64,000 nt of DNA from assembly GCA_958299035.1 (NCBI GenBank), contig CATQJL010000001.1, positions 84,507,071 to 84,571,070 of the forward strand, written 5' to 3'. The notes below the pieces were generated by a model. The model ran no database searches. It was given only the letters and a program-made list of their open reading frames with translations, and was not told the DNA's origin. The position numbers and the translations under genes are program-made. Position 1 is the first letter of the stretch. Each line of letters starts with the position of its first letter. Of the stretch, positions 37,454 through 48,801 are shown piece by piece. The DNA is from Cylicocyclus nassatus. Lineage: Eukaryota; Nematoda; Chromadorea; Rhabditida; Strongylidae.

Positions 37454-38574
37454 TTACATGCTGATTACAGATATCACACTTTTTCCGCAGAACGTCTTCC
37501 AGTGTGGTTACAATAGGTATACGGTAGAAAGTCAAAATCATAATTCGGCTGGAGTTCGTTCCATATTCACACGCTAATTACGAATATCATTTCTCTGCAT
37601 GTTGGGACCTTTTCATTTGTTGCGGTTATATGGCATGAGGTCGAAAATATAGATTTGCTTCAAACTTCGTCTAGGGTGGTTATTTAGCGCGCTGAACATG
37701 AGTACCATGCTGATTTCGCAAGGTAGCGCATTTTCTTGGGTTACGGTGGATGTACAGTAGGTGGGTCGAAGTTCCAGATTTGCTTCTTACCTTAACGGTT
37801 CACAAGCACACTGCTTGTGAATATGATGCTTGCCGCTGTTACAACGCATTATTGTAAAGTTATGGTGAGTTGAGGGTTTGAATGGACATTTTTTCGCTTG
37901 CGGGCCAATTTAGATCCCAGATATTCACGAAGTGGGGAAACGGTCGTTGTGCACGGCGGTCTCCAGCGCCATCCTGATAACCTGTCCTAACGCGTAACGC
38001 ACGCGGCAAATCTCCCTCCCCTTTTTTGCTTAGGCAAAAGCCGCCGAAGGGTGTTCGCGCGCGGCAGTGGTCCTATAAGGAAAGCATTACGGTCGTGAGA
38101 AACTTTTTATACCACACGAATTGTTTTTATCGTGGGGATTGAGCACGATATTTTTGAAACAGCACTTAAGTCAATTCCCTGCCAAGGTTTCAGGCAAGTT
38201 TATGATTTTTACCCGCTACCACGCGAAATGACTACGATATTCGTCATCAGCGGCTTGATTAACCCTCATATACCGAGTTTGAGCAAGATCCACCACAAAA
38301 ACATTTTAGGGCCCTAATAACCGCATAATGCCATCAGTTTTTAGAAATATCCTTTTATCGGTTTTATTGTTTTTTTTGCAAAGTTTCAACTGGGGGTTGG
38401 TGAGGAAGATTAGGTGGGCATACTGATTACTAACACAGCGGCAATAGGGAATTGCATGTAGAAGTGGGAACAGGGAAAGGTTGTACAGGGGTAGAAATGG
38501 AACCTTTTTCGTTTTTGGCAGAGCCAGGCGGAGCCGAGTAAACCAGCTAGTATCATATAACGACGAGATTAAAT

Positions 38575-39159
38575 ATGGAGGTGAAAGAACTTATGAATGA
38601 ATTCCACAAAGGTGGTTACGCAGCACTAGATGAACTATCGCTAAGTTCGCTTACTTGCTTCTTCTTGTGTTCGTCTCGGGAATGTTGACGTTCCAGAGCA
38701 GTGCAGAGACATGACAAGCCCGAGACTACATTGGAAATTCTTTGGAAAGCTTGCCGGACGGGTCGATCTTCTTGCAGCTAAGCCAGCCAGGATTGGACAT
38801 GTTTTACTCATAGAAAACATTACAAGTAAACGGTAGTTGTTTTATACTACGCGATTCTCACTGCTTTACAGAAAACTGTGAACAACAGAGTGATTGCCAT
38901 TGTAGCAGATGGCATACATAATCCACCCGGCGAGCAGGGAAAAAACCCCCAACTTTACACAAATCGCGGTGTATGTAATGCCGGAGTTGGTAAGTCTCTT
39001 TGTGTCCTTTTTGACATCACTCCATGCAGATCAGTAGTATATTTTAGACTATGCGGCTGAGCTCATGACCTAAACGTAGATCTGGCCCGTTTAAGCATAA
39101 TTATTGACTTTGAGAGGGCAGCATCATCAGTGATCAGAGTAAGAATGTTCGGCACATAA
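38575..39159 (+). pseudogene. Mutator-like (MULE) transposase fragment
   Basis: Four putative exons join in frame: 38575-38644 (ATG, MEVKELMNEFHKGGYAALDE), 38697-38832 (HWKFFGKLAGRVDLLAAK), 38889-38989 (VIAIVADGIHNPP... QLYTNRGVCNAGV) and 39048-39073, ending in TAA. Beyond the stop another frame gives LARLSIIIDFERAASSVI up to 39159. In Mutator-like transposases an 'ADG.H' block precedes 'QLYT.HGVC..GV' and is followed by 'DFE.AA', which hold the first two catalytic acidic residues; both are visible here. The spacing between them is too short, the frame breaks, and the third acidic residue and zinc finger are absent, so this is an internally deleted remnant. It lies 24 bases after the Helitron tail. 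Confidence 0.65.
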
Positions 39160-39589
39160 ACATTCATGACAAGATGTTTTCAGAAACAGTGCCCCAGTTT
39201 GCTTGTGTGATAATGATAGTGTGATATGTACAAGATATTGGTTGAAGTCTTTCTTTTGTTGCCATAAAATTACCAATGTCTAGTTTCCAACCAACGAGAT
39301 CCAATTGAAGAATATCGATTGTCATTCACTAAGCAAACAATTTTACTCATTAGACACGCGGATGCTAAAAAATGCTCTTCTTTTGCGCTCTGTGGTATAT
39401 ATACTTAAGTGTTTAGAATGATGTTTCTTGATCCAGCCTTTACAATGAGGAAAAAGATGACTTGCATATCTCAAACCATAGAGAGATGAAAATCAGGCTG
39501 CAAACGGTACTAAGATTTTGAGTTTCAACAGGTGGGAGTGTATACGTAGCCCATTGTTCAAACATGCGTGGCTCTTTTGACTTTCAAAC

Positions 39590-40600
39590 TTTTGCGAAAC
39601 TCTGAGTTGAAACTGAAGCCAGCTGGGGGTGGTGCAGGAGGAACCAAATTGCTGCCGCCTGTATCCGCAGGAGATAATTAAGAGCGCGAGGAGCTGTGGA
39701 GAATATTTCGGCAAGGATCCAAGAAAACTTGGAAAGGACATCCTTTAGGAACAAATCTTCATAAGTTTGCCTGAAGATGACTTTGAAAAAAACACAGATT
39801 TCTAATGCAAACTGGAAGGCGCGTTTACTGGGCCTAAAAGTAAGTGAAAATTGGGAACTGTACTGGTAAGAAAAGTTAAAAAAAACTTCATTATAGAAAC
39901 TTTCGTTTCATGATTTTTCAAGCTTCAATTATTAAAAGAATTTTTTTTCAAAATTCTTTCTTTTTTCTTTAAGATAGAACAGTAGTTTGCCTTTTGAGTC
40001 AATCAATATGCACTTTGTCTCATAACTTCAAACCTATTCTAATTCTAAATTTTGACACTAGACTTCTCCAAAGGATTCGCCAATGAAACTGTCGGTATCC
40101 TTTCGAGGCTGTACACAAGCAAATGTTCATCACTTACAATTCAGTTAACATTATTTTGTGATTACCACTCCCTGTTTTCAACTTCGAATCCAAAAATTTC
40201 ACTAAAAAATTCGCTTAAAATCTTTCACACAACATTGAACTTAAAATTCCTCAGCTTTTAATGGTGATTTTTGAAGGCTTAGTTTTTGGTAAATATAGAC
40301 CTCGAGTAGCGAGACAGAGCTAGTTGTTTGTCCACATGGCAGGCCTATTCCTTAAAAATGCGCATTTCAATACTGATTCCAAATTGTCCTTCGCATCCTT
40401 GAAAGTTAATTTTAAGAAGAGTTATAAGGGTTTGTTTTTAATAGACATCCTCGTCAGGTTTTCTTAGATCCTTGCCATAATTTTCTACACACCCTCGCGC
40501 TCCTAATTGTCTCTTACGGCCAGGCGGCAGGCCTTTGGTTCCTCCTGCACCGCATCCAAGCCAGCTTTGCTAAATCAATGGTACAAAAATCACCTCTCAT
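39590..40600. repeat. inverted repeat pair with ~600-bp spacer
   Basis: The segment 39590-39790 (minus) matches about 40400-40600 (plus). Shared landmarks are GGCGGCAG, TTTGGTTCCTCCTGCACC, TTTTCTT(G/A)GATCCTTGCC and CTCGCGCTC. The frame carrying GSSCT is open in both arms, hinting at a former coding exon. The spacer is AT-rich with no gene. Confidence 0.7.
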
Positions 40601-40739
40601 TCATTGTCGCAAGTTTTAATTACGAATTCCCTGTGGAGTACCTTCCTCTGACAAGAAAACGTATTTGGAAACAAAAACCCGGAAAAGCTCAGCACTCTGA
40701 CACCAAGTCAAGTTGAGTTACTAAGGGTCGCATGCACAA

Positions 40740-42680
40740 CATCCCTGCTGGGGAGGGGATCGCAGCTCAAGGAAAGCTTTATATTCTGAAATTTCAGTCT
40801 GGATTGCACGCTGTCTACTAGTCCGCAAATATTCTTACTATCCTTCATTGTGAACACATTGAACAGCAGCGAGAAGCAGTACAAGCCGTATTTTCTAGAT
40901 TTTTATGATCCCCGATAATCTCCAGCGCTTCTCTTCAAAGTCATTTTTCTTTCTTTGAAATTAAAAAACGTTAAACCTTCCATGCTGATTATCTAATACA
41001 ACAGTGCTAGGCATGTTGCTGATGAGGACAAATGGGGTTTTGAAAGACTGAATTTTTCGGTAACCCAACTTTTGACATGTGGTTCATCGCAAATTTCATG
41101 ACTCCAATCAGGACCCGGCACGAGGTGGGCAAATGACAGGCTGGAATCGTTTTGAATGAAAAAAGAAAGGGGTTATCGTTTTTGCGGAATCCATAAAATA
41201 CCATTCCTTCCGGGGGCGGAGCCCCGGAAAAAACGGTAGTTTGTGCTCTCTGCTCATCTTACTATGTTAATACGTGTCTCAACAGGCGCGCAGTGGTGTT
41301 CGCGCGCGTCAAACCGCGCCGCCGCTGACTTTCGCACGCGCGAAGTCGCTTGACCGATGCCTTTTGGAAAAACACTTGACTAGTTCTCAGTGCATGCGTA
41401 TTTATATGGTACCAAATCCCTAAGTGAACGAGCAGAGGCTGGTGGAAACAAAGTATGAAAATATGAAAAACTTATGTGAATGGAAGATGTACTAAGCACT
41501 TTTTCCAAAAATTTCCCATAATTGGTGAATGTAATTTTGAATTCAAATGGCTCGTTTGCGAAGCACAGGCGACGATATGGCATGCAACTTGGTAGCTATA
41601 TGGACACGGCCCTGCGGGGGTTGACTTAGAAGTTTCATTAAAAAATTATGTAACTGAAGGTTGAAGCAAGCTTTTTTCTGAAAATTTCCCGCTACTAAAA
41701 AACGGAGAAATGGCTCGTTTGCAACGCACAGATGACGAAATCGCGCGAGATTTGGTGTGCAAACGGTAGTAGGACTAAGTAACAGTATATAAAAATTTAT
41801 GAAAAACTTATGTGGATGAAGAGCGTGCCCAACTTTTTTGCAAATTAGGTGGGCAATTGCCCACTTAATGCCCACCTGAGGTAGGCAAAACTTTCAATTC
41901 ACGTAAGTTTTCAAAATTTTCACATAAATATGTTGTGCACCTGATGTTTACTATAGGTAGGATTTTGGTTTCGAACCTCCTCCTCTTGTCTTTGTTAGAA
42001 CCCAAAATCGCATCAGCAGCCCAGTTTTCAAAGGAGGAAAGCGCGCTCCAGTCAATTGATACGCAGGAACGGCATCTCTAAGTAATATAACTGCGCTACT
42101 TTGATATTTGTTATTTCTTCATCATTTTTCTTGCTTATTCTTCTTCCTGTTTTCTATATTGATAATGAGCGTTTTTGGGCGCTCCTGAGCGCTTCTGGGC
42201 GAAGTGTGGCCGGTGCTCTCGTTGCACAAGCACAAAGCATCGTTTTTGGGCTTAAGGGGGTGTTCGTGAAAAATTTTGGGCTCAAAGGAGAATTCGTTTT
42301 GGAAAACCCCGTTTGTCCTCCTCGTGCCGAGCCCTGACTCCAATACATCACTTGTTCTTGTCAGCAACATGATAAGCACTGTTGGGTTAGATAATCTACC
42401 CAACTTTGGAAACTTTTCGTTAACTTTGGAGAAAGAAAAATGATTTTGAAGAGAAGCGCCGGGGATCATCAGGGATCATACAAAAGCTGGAAAATGCGGC
42501 TTGTACAGCTTCTCACTCCTGTTCAATATGTTCATAGTGAAGGATGGTAGGAATACTTACGGAAGGTACAACGTGAAGTCCAGATATCTAGAACTTCACA
42601 CTATGAAGCTTTCTATAATATTAAGCTGCGATTCCTTCCCCGCGGGGATATTAATGCATGCGGCCCTAATTTCAGGTGTG
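40740..42680. repeat. inverted duplication with arms of ~370 bp
   Basis: The region 40740-41105 (minus) matches 42285-42680 (plus) over most of its length. Shared landmarks are AGCGCTTCTC/GAGAAGCGC(C), AAAATCATTTTTCTTTCT, CAACAGTGCT, CATGTTGCTGA and GGGGATCGCAGC/GCTGCGATTCC. A reading frame with YSFSLLFNMF (plus arm) or YCFSLLFNVF (minus arm) is conserved between the arms, which suggests they were copied from an exon. The 1.2-kb spacer contains the tandem pair at 41390-41880. Confidence 0.75.
41390..41880. repeat. tandem pair, ~161-bp period
   Basis: Two diverged units share ATGGCTCGTTTGC (about 41550 and 41711), AAAACTTATGTG(A/G)ATG and a preceding AAAATTTCCC. A third relative lies at about 55689 (ATGGCTTGTTTACAGCGCAC). 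On the minus strand each unit reads (R/H)LC(F/V)ANEPF, so the repeat may derive from coding DNA. Confidence 0.55.
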
Positions 42681-42981
42681 TACCTTGCATCTTTTACCGC
42701 AATATCACTTTGAAGTTACTCCGGGTACACACAATTGCCGTTTTCTTGATCTCAAGATCTTGATTGTTGAGTTGACACTTTTGCTAAATCGTGCAGATAT
42801 TCTAAACTTGGCGTTTTTTCAATCGCCGGGTCAAAAACCCATGATTTTTCTTTGTGATCAGCATGAAAATCTGAAACGTTTGTTTCAGAATAAGAGAATT
42901 TTGACGTTAACTACTTGTCTGCCACAGTGGTTGCGCAAGAATCCGAATGCCTTTGTGAAGACCAAAGGAGGGATTTTTTGA
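42480..42981 (+). pseudogene. coding-like segment in inverted duplication
   Basis: The plus strand reads REAPGIIRDHTKAGKCGLYS and FSLLFNMFIVKDGRN from about 42450, then GILMHAALIS. A CTAATTTCAG acceptor-like site at about 42675 is followed by a second open stretch (VCTLHLLPQYHFEVTPGTHN to KTKGGIF) ending in TGA at 42979-42981. The first part is duplicated with a frameshift in the opposite arm (40860-40950, minus). No family recognised. It is probably a transposon-carried or duplicated gene fragment. Confidence 0.3.
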
Positions 42982-43351
42982 ATCCGAGTAATCGTTGTTG
43001 TTTTGTAGGTTCTTTAAAGTATGCTAATGTTCGTATATTTGTGCTTTTTGCTTCGTACAATTTCATTTAAAAAATACTAAGATTAAAAGATTTTTGGGGG
43101 ACACCCCGTACATACCCAATTATCAATGGCGATCCGAGAGACTTTTTCCGGAGGATAGAGCGATAAATATTTCTGAATTAAAGATCATAGCATTAGTCAC
43201 ACCTCTGGAATTTTGGGACATTTCCAATTTTTTTCGCAGATGTCGTCCCAATTCAATGAAGCGGCATAGCAGCAACAGCCATGATTCCTACAACTTTGTC
43301 TGCAATGATGACTTGAATCTCAAAAGATTTTGAGAACATCAATTGTTACAG

Positions 43352-43430
43352 GTGCAGCTAGGTCACTTGTGCAGTTTTATAGCTCATGTTACTTTCAAAA
43401 ATTTCATAACTTTTCCCAGTAGATGGGAGT
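43352..43430 (+). mobile_element. hAT-type MITE fragment
   Basis: AGGTCACTTGTGCAGTTTTA and TAGCTCATGTTACTTT followed by CAAAAATTTCATAAC align with the 3' half of the hAT element at 61387-61781 (GTCACTTGCGCATTTTTATA and following). The terminus is not present. Confidence 0.45.
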
Positions 43431-43942
43431 TGTCGCCAAGCGACAACAAGAAAAAAACAAGTAAATATTCGAGGTTTGCAGGTTACCACTCTTATACTAG
43501 CAAACTTTACTTCAGACTATTAAAACTTCGCGACCGAGTGACTCAGGGCGGCAGCTGCGCCAGATGGCGACGAAGATCCCGACCATGAAAAGCTTCATTT
43601 GGTGTTCACCCGCATGCGCTTCGCGCACTTGCTTTATCATAAGTTTGAGCTTCTTTATCAACAAAACTATCTCCTAAACGTGGGTCTTAGTTTATTACAT
43701 GATTCTCAGTCGTTCTGTTTGCATTTCTCTACTGATTTTGCAAGAAAATCTAAAACAGCCTAAAACTCAAGTCTTTTAGAGAAAAATGACAAATATCATT
43801 AACTCACTTTTTATCGCATACATATTTTGTGCGATCATTATTCTTCAGTGTCATTACAATTTTGGCATTTCACAATCTATTGTTATGTAGTTTTAGATAC
43901 ATGTTGCGTTATTTGTTTATTGTTTATTTACCTCTAATAAAC

Positions 43943-44066
43943 GGATTAATTACCCAAGTTTGAGTTGAGGTACACGTCGACACGAGTCAGCCCGCGTGGC
44001 ATCTACGGTTATCGTTGGTATTAGAAGATTATCGTTCTACATATACCTCGTATACTCAACTACAGG
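43943..44066 (+). ncRNA. SL1-like sequence in 125-bp repeat, copy 1
   Basis: Positions 43943-43964 match the 22-nt nematode SL1 spliced-leader exon at 21 positions (GGATTAATTACCC then AAGTTTGAG; SL1 has GGTTTAATTA...). After the exon comes TTGAGGTACACG rather than the immediate GTAAAC of known SL1 genes; the first GT is five bases further on. GTTGAGGTAC near the start pairs with GTATACTCAAC near 44050, closing a long stem. The Sm site expected downstream is not intact here (ATCGTTGG). It could be an SL RNA pseudogene, a variant SL gene, or a mobile repeat that captured SL1. Confidence 0.4.
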
Positions 44067-44357
44067 AGTTCCCCCCCCTTCCTTCATACGCCGCGGCTCA
44101 ATTTGTTACTGTTGATTATAGATCACTTTGCATGCTAACCGCTAGTTTGAAATTGCACAATTTTTCCTAAAGGTTTATAGCATTGTAATCCACTTCGCTC
44201 TCATAGCTGAATTCGTATTCATGTCACTTTTCCGCCTAACTCGGAATGGTACAGATATTCGAGCGAACTGACATACAAGACCTCAAATGTATGTATGCAT
44301 TGTTCAATCGTTAATATTCTTCTCTAAAGTCTTTCGTCAACACTGAGATACCATTCT

Positions 44358-44840
44358 GAAGTGCTGGCTTTGACTTACAAGGGAACGATACTCGGTGTCC
44401 GTAACCTTTTGTCATGAAACGTGTACCGTTACTCGTCTTGGAACGCTGATTCCGAATCTGATTTCCATTTCTGCTAATCTTTTCTCTAAAAGAAGTAATG
44501 AAGAATTTTCGCGTCAATGGTCGCCCAAAAAATACGATCGGGAATGCCTAACTCACAAAAAGAAGCTTGATTGAGGCAATGCGGAACTGAAAAACACAGG
44601 ATTGAACCTAAGCCTCCATTAACTTCCGAGATATCGGACTAGTTACTACACCACATTGTAGCTGCAATTTTGGCATCCGACCATGTCTCCATTGGCACAA
44701 AAATCCTTCATAACCTTTTTCAATGAAAAGATTAGCAAAAACGGAAGTCAGATTCGAAATCAGCGCTCCAAGACGAGTGTAATGGCATACATTTCATGTA
44801 GAAGGCCACGAATACCGCGTATGCGTATGGAGTGAGTGCC
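44358..44840. repeat. inverted pair of coding-like segments
   Basis: The segment 44358-44505 (minus) and 44712-44840 (plus) encode related peptides: FREKISRNGNQIRNQRSKTS and FNEKISKNGSQIRNQRSKTS. Nucleotides also match (AAAAGATTAGCA, CAGATTCG(G/A)AATCAGCG, TCCAAGACGAGT). The similarity at protein level through several third-position changes suggests a real exon, duplicated in inverted orientation. No family recognised. Confidence 0.6.
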
Positions 44841-45629
44841 ATTATACAAGATCGTAGATCCTTGTTAGATTTGCCTATGGGTGCAATTTATCGACTACCT
44901 TGTAAATACTGGCGCCACTAAGATGGTAGATCTTTATAGATGGGACGTTTCGGCATTTTCGCACTCGTCAAAGCCTAAAAAACAAGGATACTTATGACGC
45001 ACCTTTAAACGACTCAATTGATCCCAGCGATCCATACCATGCAGTTTATTACCTCAAACAGCAAGCCAAACCTCAAAGAAAATCTTACATCGGGCTAATC
45101 TGGAGCTTCACTTTATCATAACGCTTTGCTTATAAGTTATGCCAAGTATGCCAAACTTTGTTTATAACTCTTGAAAGCCAATAAATGACTTTGTGGCAAA
45201 GGAGTAGGTTGTGAAACGGGCTCTATCATTTCTTCTCATGATTACCAATGAATGAGAATGCAAGAGCTGGTTTGAAAAGTGTTTTTGGTGTGCGAAGGCT
45301 TAGCTACCAAATATGCTATTCAGCTTGAAAAAAAAACAATAAACCAAGAAGATATGTCAAAAAAGGAAGAATATCCGTTTCGCTTAGGTCTGCAAAAAAG
45401 CACATTTTTTTCAGAATACAGACGCGCAGAACTGGCAAAAGCTCAATTTGAAAATTCAAATTATACCTTTTGTATTGGCCGATGAAGATATCCGTGACTT
45501 GTTGTGACATATATTGTGACTTGCTTGGGTATCTGTTTTTACAAACAAGATAGATAACTCATTGATTCCAGGGTTTAGAAAATCGAACTCTTTATCTGTG
45601 CAGCCAGCGTCCTCCTTGGAAAAGAGCAA
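44841..45629. other. mostly empty; one ATG-less open stretch
   Basis: Plus-strand frame 44930-45121 reads IFIDGTFRHFRT and then DSIDPSDPYHAVYYLKQQ before a TAA. IDGTF is reminiscent of the first catalytic block of Mutator-like transposases, but the following residues do not fit. The same DNA on the minus strand holds the GCCGAAACGTCCC motif discussed at 26398. A second stretch at 45310-45505 reads lysine-rich peptides in two frames. Nothing firm. Confidence 0.3.
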
Positions 45630-45741
45630 TCATATATATAATCAGTAACTCATGTAAATAACTTTTAAAAATTTCGCGACCCATTCTCGGGGGGGGGCGT
45701 CCCCCCCCCCCCCGCCCCTCCCCCCCTCGGTACGCCACTGA
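45630..45741 (+). mobile_element. hAT-type MITE right end
   Basis: AACTCATGTAAATAACTTTT then AAAAATTTCGCGACCCATTC, a G/C-tract hairpin (nine G, then CGT, then a 14-C run), and the terminus CTCGGTACGCCACTG. This is the right end of the 61387-61781 family. The left end is missing. Confidence 0.65.
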
Positions 45742-45815
45742 TAATCAGTAGTCTGGGGTCATCAGTAGTAAATGAACAGAATATCATTGATTGACAGCCA
45801 CTCATGATGAAGATA

Positions 45816-45890
45816 AAAAGAAGTTCTCAGTAGAGGTTCAGCCAAAATAGAACATTGTTTAAACCTCTATTGAGAACTTTTTCTGCAATT
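45816..45890. repeat. short hairpin
   Basis: AAGTTCTCAGTAGAGGTTCAG and, 20 bases on, AACCTCTATTGAGAACTT form a ~20-bp stem. About 40 bases downstream is a single GGGACACCCTG end (45926-45936), the terminus seen in the element at 6045-6725. The hairpin may be the interior of a deleted relative. Confidence 0.6.
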
Positions 45891-45941
45891 CAATATTAAC
45901 GATCAAGTAGTGCATACATACTTTTGGGACACCCTGTAAAT

Positions 45942-47204
45942 GAAAATCCATAAGGTTTGCTTCTATCGTTGCACACTAAAGTACCATTTGAGCTATAAAG
46001 TACTGTTAATGTAGGGCCAGTCGTGTTAGACATTCAAGAAACTATGAGCAAAAAACTACTCATACAAGATAAGGTACTTGTGGCAAATGAAAAAGATACA
46101 ACCAAATGCAAGTAAATTATACGCCTGCATATGTGTTGGGAGGCCTGATGCATAGCAGTGGGGACTGCTATCGCTCGAGTATTCCTAAGCGCTTACTTTT
46201 CTGCATATACCTCTGTCATTATTCCCTTTTACACGAACTATACTTCATCTTAATAGACTTTGAGGATAGCAGTAGCTGTCATGGACTTTTGAGCGGTATT
46301 ACTGTTTTAGGTAATCAGCTCCTCAGTTGACACGACTGATTTATATTTCAATTTGTTTCCATATATTGGTAGCAAGGTACTCAAAAAATGTAATCCAAAA
46401 ATTCCATATAAAAGTGCAAATTTTACACGCTTTCTGTCACGTAGAATCTGCCAGAAAACGAGGCACATGCACAAGCTTTCTCATTCTAAAAAACGGCGAT
46501 TACCACGTTTGTGCATCAACTCAAATGATCAGCATGGGCAGTCCTTTAACTGCTCGCGGTAAAAAGTTTACAGTTGATTGTTAGGGTTTCCTTACGAGAC
46601 TATTTAGCAGCCTTTCAGAAGAGGAACACTACAAATGATTATCATAAGAATTCTGAACGAAATATATTGGGTTGGGGGAAAAAAAGATGGTTGCTTTTCA
46701 TTTCCCTATCATGGCATTGCAACAAGGCAGATCACAGAAACATGTTTGGTATACTATTCGACAGAGCAAAACAAGCTATACAAATTGGCATTACTGTCTT
46801 TGTATCAAGTTTGAATAGTATGAAGTTCGAAGACGGACAAGGGAATTCAAATGAGCAAAATAATCAACGAAATCGTACCTCCGTCGCGAAAATTGCGAAA
46901 ATTTCTGCGGACCCCCCATTTTGCTCACGGAGTTACACCCGTCATCAAACATTCATATGCGCATTGCTGTAGTTTTTTCATGGCTAGACATCGAAAATTT
47001 TTATGCTTAAGTGTTGCTAAGCTGTTTCCGCCCAATTAATTTTAAACTACTTGGCTTGGGAAATACAACCGTAATTTTCAGCCTTCTATGAGATTTGGTT
47101 CTCAAGAAGTGTCAAATTTAGCTTTTTTCTCCTGTTCTTGAAATTAATTCGATATTCCTTAAGAAATTAACTTTTGTAAAAGACCAAAAAACTGCGATAT
47201 TTAA
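45942..47204. other. no supportable gene; several open stretches
   Basis: An ATG frame at 46106-46330 (74 codons) and an overlapping-frame region at 46327-46972 are open on the plus strand. The longest (46574-46972) reads GWGKKRWLLFISLSWHCNKA. Without splice sites in register or recognisable domains I do not call them. Confidence 0.3.
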
Positions 47205-47210
47205 GCTACA

Positions 47211-47397
47211 GTCGAGTAGATTTTCCGCTTAATATAGTGTGTTTGCAATGAAGGTGAAATGCGGTACCTGTGACGCCAGCCATTTGCGCGCGCAAAATGT
47301 TGGCATTACTGGCGTGGCTACTTGTTCATGCGCAAATTTTACCACATTTCACCTTCAGTGCGAGCACACTATATTAAGCGAAAAATCTACCCGAATG
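47211..47397. mobile_element. 187-bp inverted-repeat MITE
   Basis: The left end reads CGAGTAGATTTTCCGCTTAA then TATAGTGTG and GAAGGTGAAATG. The right end is the reverse complement (CATTTCACCTTC, CACACTATATTAAGCG, AAAAATCTACCCG). Arms are about 50-60 bp with a GCGCGC centre. The target duplication is not clear and no coding sequence is present. Confidence 0.75.
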
Positions 47398-47883
47398 TAA
47401 GTAGAAAAGGATCTCTTACGCAGTAATACCCTGCATCGTTTTGGTGAAGATGAAATTTTCAACTTTTTAATTTTCAGTCACAAAAAATACAGCACTAAGC
47501 GAGTGATTGTTGATGAGGGGTTATGTTTGTGAGCAAGTTAGGGTTGTTGTTTCTCTTACCTAACAAAAAATTATGCACTCATTTATGGGGTCACATAGTG
47601 CACCAGTGCAGTACGTTTTGGAGCAACAGTAGCATTTTACAACAGAACAGTGTTGCTTCTTCAGATTATTGTGACTGATAGAAAAGCTTAACCTGTTAGG
47701 CTGGCACAACTCCTGCACAAAAAATAGAAAAAATTACTTTTAAAAATACTGAAACGAACTAATCAACTTGCACAATATGCTCATTGTTATGTATATCAAA
47801 AGTAGTATTTCATAGTATGTTTTAGAAAATTAATATGAAACAGAATCAACAAGTTGATTTTTGAAAATCGAAATACATAACTA

Positions 47884-48801
47884 TTAGGTTGATTCATAAT
47901 TAATGCACGTTTTCTATACTTCAACTTTCAAAGAAGACAATTCTTTTTTGAAAAAACATTTCTGGGCCTAATAAAAACTACTGTAACCATTAAATCAGTG
48001 GCTATAACACAGGTACTATTGCATGACTGTATCTATCACAGAAAAGACTTTCTGATCTGAAGATTGCCAACAACTTTTTTTAGAAGCCTCTACTTTGAGA
48101 AAGCATAACTTATCTTTGAATGAAGTAGGATGAAGCAGACTTTACTCATCGTGTAGCCAAGGGTCTGTAGAGCAGTAATGCCAAGCTGGGATTTTATGAA
48201 AAAAATTTGAAAGAAAATATCGCGAAAAAGTCGAAAGTACTTACTTTTTTCTGGCATTTCGGCGGGTTCAAAAATCAGTCATTTCTGAAATTATTTCATT
48301 TATCTCCGCTAAAAAGTGAGAAAACCCTAGCGCTTTTCTACCTTCAAATGGACTAGGTCTACCCTTGCTGAATAGTGCAAAAGACCTGCGATCGCTTTTT
48401 GCTTTAAAGTTTTATATGGCACGGAATGGCCGCGACGCTCATTCAAGTTCGCAATCGAATTTCTCGACTCAGAATCCATGGAAAATTTTGTTCAAATAGC
48501 ATCTTCTAGCACAAAGTTTCCTAATCCTTATGCATATTTTTTATGATTAATCCGCCTATTTCTCATGGATTTAGGGCAAAAAGAGTGAAAAGCAATAATT
48601 TTGGGATTTAGTCTCTTTTATTGCAAGGCTCAGAACTTTGAAATGAACAGAGATATACGAAAGCGAAGGCCCCCATAAGAAACTAGAAAAAACGCTCTTT
48701 CAGATAGCATAAAAAGCTGTTGAGAAAATTAGTTACATATCAAATACTAGTTCTTGGAAAAAGAGGTAGGAAAAACGTGCATTAATTATGAATCAACCTA
48801 A
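47884..48801. mobile_element. 918-bp mariner-like element
   Basis: Ends are TTAGGTTGATTCATAATTAA (47884) and its inverse ending CAACCTAA (48801), flanked by TA on each side. Perfect terminal repeats span about 30 bp (continuing TGCACGTTTT). The interior has no transposase frame, so it is a non-autonomous Tc1/mariner-type element. A single right end (ATGCATCAACCTAA, 49121-49134) lies 330 bp downstream. Confidence 0.85.

Larger units (their letters stand above)
36643..38551 (+). mobile_element. non-autonomous Helitron, 1.9 kb
   Basis: The 5' end is A|TC (36643, TCTTATTAAAGCTGAATG) followed by TGTCTGTC repeats. The 3' end is a GGCGGAGCC-type hairpin then CTAGT (38547-38551). There are no terminal inverted repeats and no Rep/helicase frame. 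Next to the head is AACCGATCCGGACCAAACTT, a sequence found inverted at the tail of the copy ending at 1319. The interior holds three 120-bp tandem units (36837-37150), a fourth diverged one near 38335-38440, and a nested TTA-flanked MITE at 37224-37453. Confidence 0.75.

Noticed and set aside
44590..44660. Possible tRNA remnant (GGATTGAACC)
   Set aside because: No cloverleaf can be drawn around it; a single short match only.
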